Shown one piece after another: positions 12,970 through 15,361 of a DNA stretch of 15,361 nucleotides (position 1 is the first letter of the stretch; each line of letters opens with the position of its first letter). The stretch covers positions 1 to 15,361 of the forward strand of contig CAZOHN010000071.1 of NCBI GenBank assembly GCA_964579325.1, in the 5' to 3' direction. The notes beneath the pieces were generated by a model. The model worked only from the letters and a program-made list of their open reading frames with translations. It was not told the origin of the DNA and did not search any database. The position numbers and the translations under genes were made by a program. This DNA is from CAZOHN01 sp964579325 (GTDB taxonomy: Bacteria > Pseudomonadota > Alphaproteobacteria > Rhodobacterales > Rhodobacteraceae).

Positions 12970-13548
12970 ATGCTCTCTCTCGCGGTCATGACCGCGATCC
13001 GCCTTTCCTGGACCCTCACCCTCCTCGCCGTGCTCGGCCTTGCCGCCATCCTGCTGGCGATGGGCCGGGTGCCGATCTGCACCTGCGGCTATGTCAAGCT
13101 CTGGCACGGCGTGACGATGAGTTCGGAGAACAGCCAGCACCTGACCGACTGGTACACGCCCTCGCACATCATTCACGGATTGTTGTTCTACGCGGCGCTC
13201 TGGCTGGTGCTGCCGCGCCTCGGCCTTGGCTGGCGGGCGCTGATCGCCACGCTGGTCGAGGCGGCGTGGGAGATCTTCGAGAACACCGACTTCATCATCA
13301 ATCGCTACCGCGAGGTGACGATCTCGCTCGACTACTACGGCGATTCGGTCGTGAACTCGGTGGCCGACACGCTGGCGATGCTGGTGGGATTCGCGCTGGC
13401 GCGGGTGCTGCCGGTCTGGGCCTCGGTGGCGCTCGTGGTGGTGTTCGAGGCGGTGACGATCTCGGTGATCCGTGACGGGCTGGCGCTCAACATCCTGATG
13501 CTGCTCTGGCCGCTGGAAAGCGTGCGGGACTGGCAGGCAGGGGGGTGA
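12970..13548 (+). CDS. DUF2585 / UPF0314 family membrane protein
   Basis: This 192-residue integral membrane protein has the family signature PICTCGYVKLWHG (35-47) followed by SSENSQHLTDWYTPSH (51-66). The function is unknown. Predicted membrane stretches are about 12-31, 68-83, 88-103, 130-147, 148-167 and 171-181. Between them lies a polar segment, WEIFENTDFIINRYRE (100-115), with conserved-looking acidic and Asn residues; several polar and His residues near membranes could bind a metal or lipid, which is only a guess. The ATG at 12970 was chosen; an ATG at 12988 (MTAIRLSW) would give 186 residues and is equally compatible with the family. It is divergent from cobL and convergent with the response-regulator gene, 18 bp apart. 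Confidence 0.87.
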   Translation: MLSLAVMTAIRLSWTLTLLAVLGLAAILLAMGRVPICTCGYVKLWHGVTMSSENSQHLTDWYTPSHIIHGLLFYAALWLVLPRLGLGWRALIATLVEAAWEIFENTDFIINRYREVTISLDYYGDSVVNSVADTLAMLVGFALARVLPVWASVALVVVFEAVTISVIRDGLALNILMLLWPLESVRDWQAGG

Positions 13549-13566
13549 GACCGGGCCGCCGCGCGC

Positions 13567-13929
13567 TCAGCGCGACGCGGCGTGGTATTGCACGATGGCC
13601 GCGAGGTCTTCCGGCGGCATGTCCGACTGGAGGAATGCACGAGCGTTTGTGCTCAGGGCAAATATCGAACCGTCGGAGAAGAAGGTGGTGTTCGTGACGA
13701 ACACGATCCGCGCGTTCGGGCGGCGGTAGGCGGCGAAATCGGCCACGGCAAGCGCACTGCCTTCGGGCAGCGTCAGGTCGAGGACGACGGCGTCGAACGC
13801 CGTCTCACGCAGCATGTCGATGGCCTCGACCTCGGTCGTCGCGATGTGGACCTCGGCTCCGACGCGCTCGAGATGGCGCGCCCAAAGGCGGCCAAGTTCA
13901 GGCTTCCACTCGACAATAAGCACTTTCAT
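13567..13929 (-). CDS. Single-domain response regulator with degenerate receiver
   Basis: This 120-residue protein is a lone CheY-like receiver with no output domain. The phosphoacceptor is kept: Asp51 in AVVLDLTLPEG. Thr79 in VFVTNTT fits the conserved Ser/Thr position. Two other active-site elements are altered: the acidic pair, usually a Glu/Asp-Asp after the first strand, reads VEWKP (Glu7-Trp8), and the conserved Lys of the FxxKP region is missing from AFLQSDMPP (99-106). It may therefore be phosphorylated poorly or bind partners without phosphorylation. The ATG at 13929 places the first strand MKVLIVE at the domain edge; a GTG 13 codons earlier is possible. It is divergent from the second transglycosylase gene, and a CtrA-type box lies 63 bp upstream. 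Confidence 0.82.
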   Translation of the reverse strand: MKVLIVEWKPELGRLWARHLERVGAEVHIATTEVEAIDMLRETAFDAVVLDLTLPEGSALAVADFAAYRRPNARIVFVTNTTFFSDGSIFALSTNARAFLQSDMPPEDLAAIVQYHAASR

Positions 13930-13991
13930 ATCGGACGCCCCACTGGCCGGCTTCCCGCCCTCAAACACAGGTCATCTTCTCGCAACACTGA

Positions 13992-14006
13992 TTAAGATGG
14001 AGTTAA
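13992..14006. promoter_or_regulatory. CtrA-type box TTAA-N7-TTAA
   Basis: The sequence TTAAGATGGAGTTAA, followed by C, is a perfect full CtrA site. It lies 63 bp upstream of the response-regulator start and 125 bp upstream of the transglycosylase start. If it activates the plus-strand gene, TTAACG would act as -35 with a weak TAAACG 17 bp on (14026-14031). Confidence 0.65.
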
Positions 14007-14069
14007 CGTTCAGGGCAAGACGTCGTAAACGCCCTTGTTTTGGCGCTTTTCCGCCGAAGAGGTTCCGCG

Positions 14070-14097
14070 TTGCGCGCCGGCCCCGTGTTGGTAGTCT
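14070..14097 (+). promoter_or_regulatory. Candidate sigma-70-type promoter for the second transglycosylase
   Basis: TTGCGC (14070-14075), a 16-bp spacer and TAGTCT (14092-14097) lie 33 bp before the ATG at 14131. GAGG at 14120-14123 is the ribosome-binding site. The CtrA-type box is 64 bp upstream of this -35. Confidence 0.4.
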
Positions 14098-14130
14098 GTC
14101 GCCCGGTCAGGGTGAACTCGAGGACACCTC

Positions 14131-15312
14131 ATGGATATCAGGTCTTACGTGCTGCTGGGACTCCTGCTGGCGGGTCTAGCCGCTCCCGCGGACGCAAACG
14201 TCCCCTGCGGCGGCGATTTTCGCGCATTTCTGGGAAATTTCAAGACGGAAGCCGTACGGCGCGGACATGCCGCCGCGTCAGTCGACCGCTTCCTCGCCTC
14301 GGCCCGACGCGATGATCGCGTGATTCGCGCCGACCGGAGCCAGGGCATCTTCCGTCGTGATTTCATAGATTTCGCACGATCCCTGATCTCGGAAGGCCGG
14401 CTGGTCAACGGGCGCCGGAACGCCGAGCGCCATGCGGCGCTCTTCTCCGAAGCCGAGCGGCGCTTCGGGGTGTCGCGGGGGGTGCTGCTGGCTTTCTGGG
14501 CGCTCGAGACCGATTACGGGCAGGTTCAGGGCGACTTCAACACGCGCAATGCGCTTCTGACGCTGGCGCACGACTGCCGGCGGCCGGCGCTGTTCCTGCC
14601 GCAGGCCTTCGCGGCGCTGAAGCTCTACGAGCAGGGCGGCCTCGATCCGGAACGGACCACCGGGGCCTGGGCCGGCGAGATCGGCATGGTGCAGATGCTG
14701 CCGGGCGATATCGTCGAGCGGGGCGTGGACGGTGACGGCGACGGCAAGGTGAACCTCAAGACCTCGGTGCCCGACGCGATCCTGTCCGGCGCACGGATGC
14801 TGCAGCATCACGGCTGGCGCGCGGGCGAGCCGTGGTTGCAGGAAGTGGTTGTGCCGGCCGAGATGGATTGGTCGCGCACCGGCCTCGACAAGCAGATGTC
14901 GGTGGCCGACTGGGCACGGATGGGGGTGCAGGCCCGCGCCGGCAACCTGCCGCGAAACCTCCGCGCATCGCTGATCCTGCCGATGGGCCGCAAGGGGCCG
15001 GCATTCCTCGCCTACCCGAATTTCAACGTGTTCTTCGATTGGAACAAGAGCCTCGTCTACGTCACGACCGCTGCCTATTTCGCGACCCGGCTGGAGGGCG
15101 CGCCGGTCTTCAACCCCGGCAATCCCGAACCGGGGCTCTCGGGCGACCAGATGCAGGCGCTGCAACGCAAGCTGCAGGCGCGCGGGCATGACGTGGGCGC
15201 GATCGACGGCATTCTCGGCGCGCTGACGCGGGCGGCGGTGCAGAAGGAACAGGTGCGCCTCGGCCTGCCGGCCGACGCCTGGCCGACGCGGGCGCTTCTC
15301 GACCGGCTTTGA
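14131..15312 (+). CDS. MltB-family lytic murein transglycosylase, second paralogue
   Basis: This 393-residue periplasmic enzyme resembles the protein at 6308-7573 throughout. It has a signal peptide (1-23, cleavage near ADA-NV), a transglycosylase domain (~28-325) with catalytic Glu126 in FWALETDYG, an acidic loop GVDGDGDGKVN (198-208), and a C-terminal peptidoglycan-binding domain (~335-393, GHDVGAIDGILGALTRAAV). The family signature that reads GAMGHTQFMP in the first copy is GEIGMVQMLP here, keeping Gln188 and Pro191 but changing Phe-Met to Met-Leu, which may alter substrate fit. Cys26 is not in a lipobox, so it is probably soluble. The gene is divergent from the degenerate receiver gene and shares a CtrA-type box with it, which suggests cell-cycle or motility-linked remodelling (inference). 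Confidence 0.9.
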   Translation: MDIRSYVLLGLLLAGLAAPADANVPCGGDFRAFLGNFKTEAVRRGHAAASVDRFLASARRDDRVIRADRSQGIFRRDFIDFARSLISEGRLVNGRRNAERHAALFSEAERRFGVSRGVLLAFWALETDYGQVQGDFNTRNALLTLAHDCRRPALFLPQAFAALKLYEQGGLDPERTTGAWAGEIGMVQMLPGDIVERGVDGDGDGKVNLKTSVPDAILSGARMLQHHGWRAGEPWLQEVVVPAEMDWSRTGLDKQMSVADWARMGVQARAGNLPRNLRASLILPMGRKGPAFLAYPNFNVFFDWNKSLVYVTTAAYFATRLEGAPVFNPGNPEPGLSGDQMQALQRKLQARGHDVGAIDGILGALTRAAVQKEQVRLGLPADAWPTRALLDRL

Positions 15313-15361
15313 GGCTGCGGGGGCGGCGGCCGGACCGCCGGCACGCTCCCGCCCACCCACC

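Noticed and set aside
15313..15361. Terminator after the second transglycosylase
   Set aside because: Only short imperfect GGCGG/CCGCC pairings are visible before the window ends; too weak to call.

Overview
The window is about 15.4 kb of very GC-rich DNA that reads as chromosome of an alphaproteobacterium, most likely Rhodobacteraceae. The reasons are the codon use, a choice-of-anchor-L plus Hint-domain protein typical of that family, a DUF2585/UPF0314 protein, TTAA-N7-TTAA (CtrA-type) boxes, TTGC-type -35 promoters and GGATATTT...CGGAAGAAG intergenic repeats. There is no IS element, phage gene, CRISPR array, rRNA or tRNA. It is mostly ordinary chromosome with a few odd local structures.

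Layout. Positions 1-1836 (minus): a choice-of-anchor-L/Hint protein, translationally coupled by ATGA to an unrecognised gene that runs off the left edge. Positions 1837-2261: a gene-free region with a perfect CtrA-type box and an 11-bp minisatellite. Positions 2262-3542 (plus): dapE, whose first ~47 codons are a repeat-built extension. Positions 3543-3959: a gene-free mosaic of inverted repeats. Positions 3960-7573 (plus): rnr and an MltB-family lytic transglycosylase. Positions 7744-9349 (minus): three tandem peptide deformylase genes, the last with substituted catalytic motifs. Positions 9446-11142 (plus): a MalY/PatB-type PLP enzyme overlapping an L,D-transpeptidase. Positions 11179-12883 (minus): a small conserved hypothetical and cobL (CbiE+CbiT). 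Positions 12970-13548 (plus): a DUF2585 membrane protein. Positions 13567-13929 (minus): a degenerate single-domain response regulator. Positions 14131-15312 (plus): a second MltB-family transglycosylase, divergent from the regulator across a second perfect CtrA-type box.

How the genes may connect (inference). Four genes bear on peptidoglycan: dapE supplies diaminopimelate, the L,D-transpeptidase would cross-link or anchor through it, and two transglycosylases cleave glycan strands. They are scattered and do not form one operon. The two CtrA-type boxes suggest that the secreted Hint protein, and the receiver/transglycosylase pair, belong to the cell-cycle/motility regulon. The deformylases act on nascent proteins, but their usual partner fmt is not here.

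The observations most worth following are the CtrA-type boxes, the third deformylase that has lost its metal-binding Cys and catalytic Glu, the repeat-derived DapE N-terminus, and the degenerate receiver. I did not find convincing evidence of an entirely new multi-gene system.
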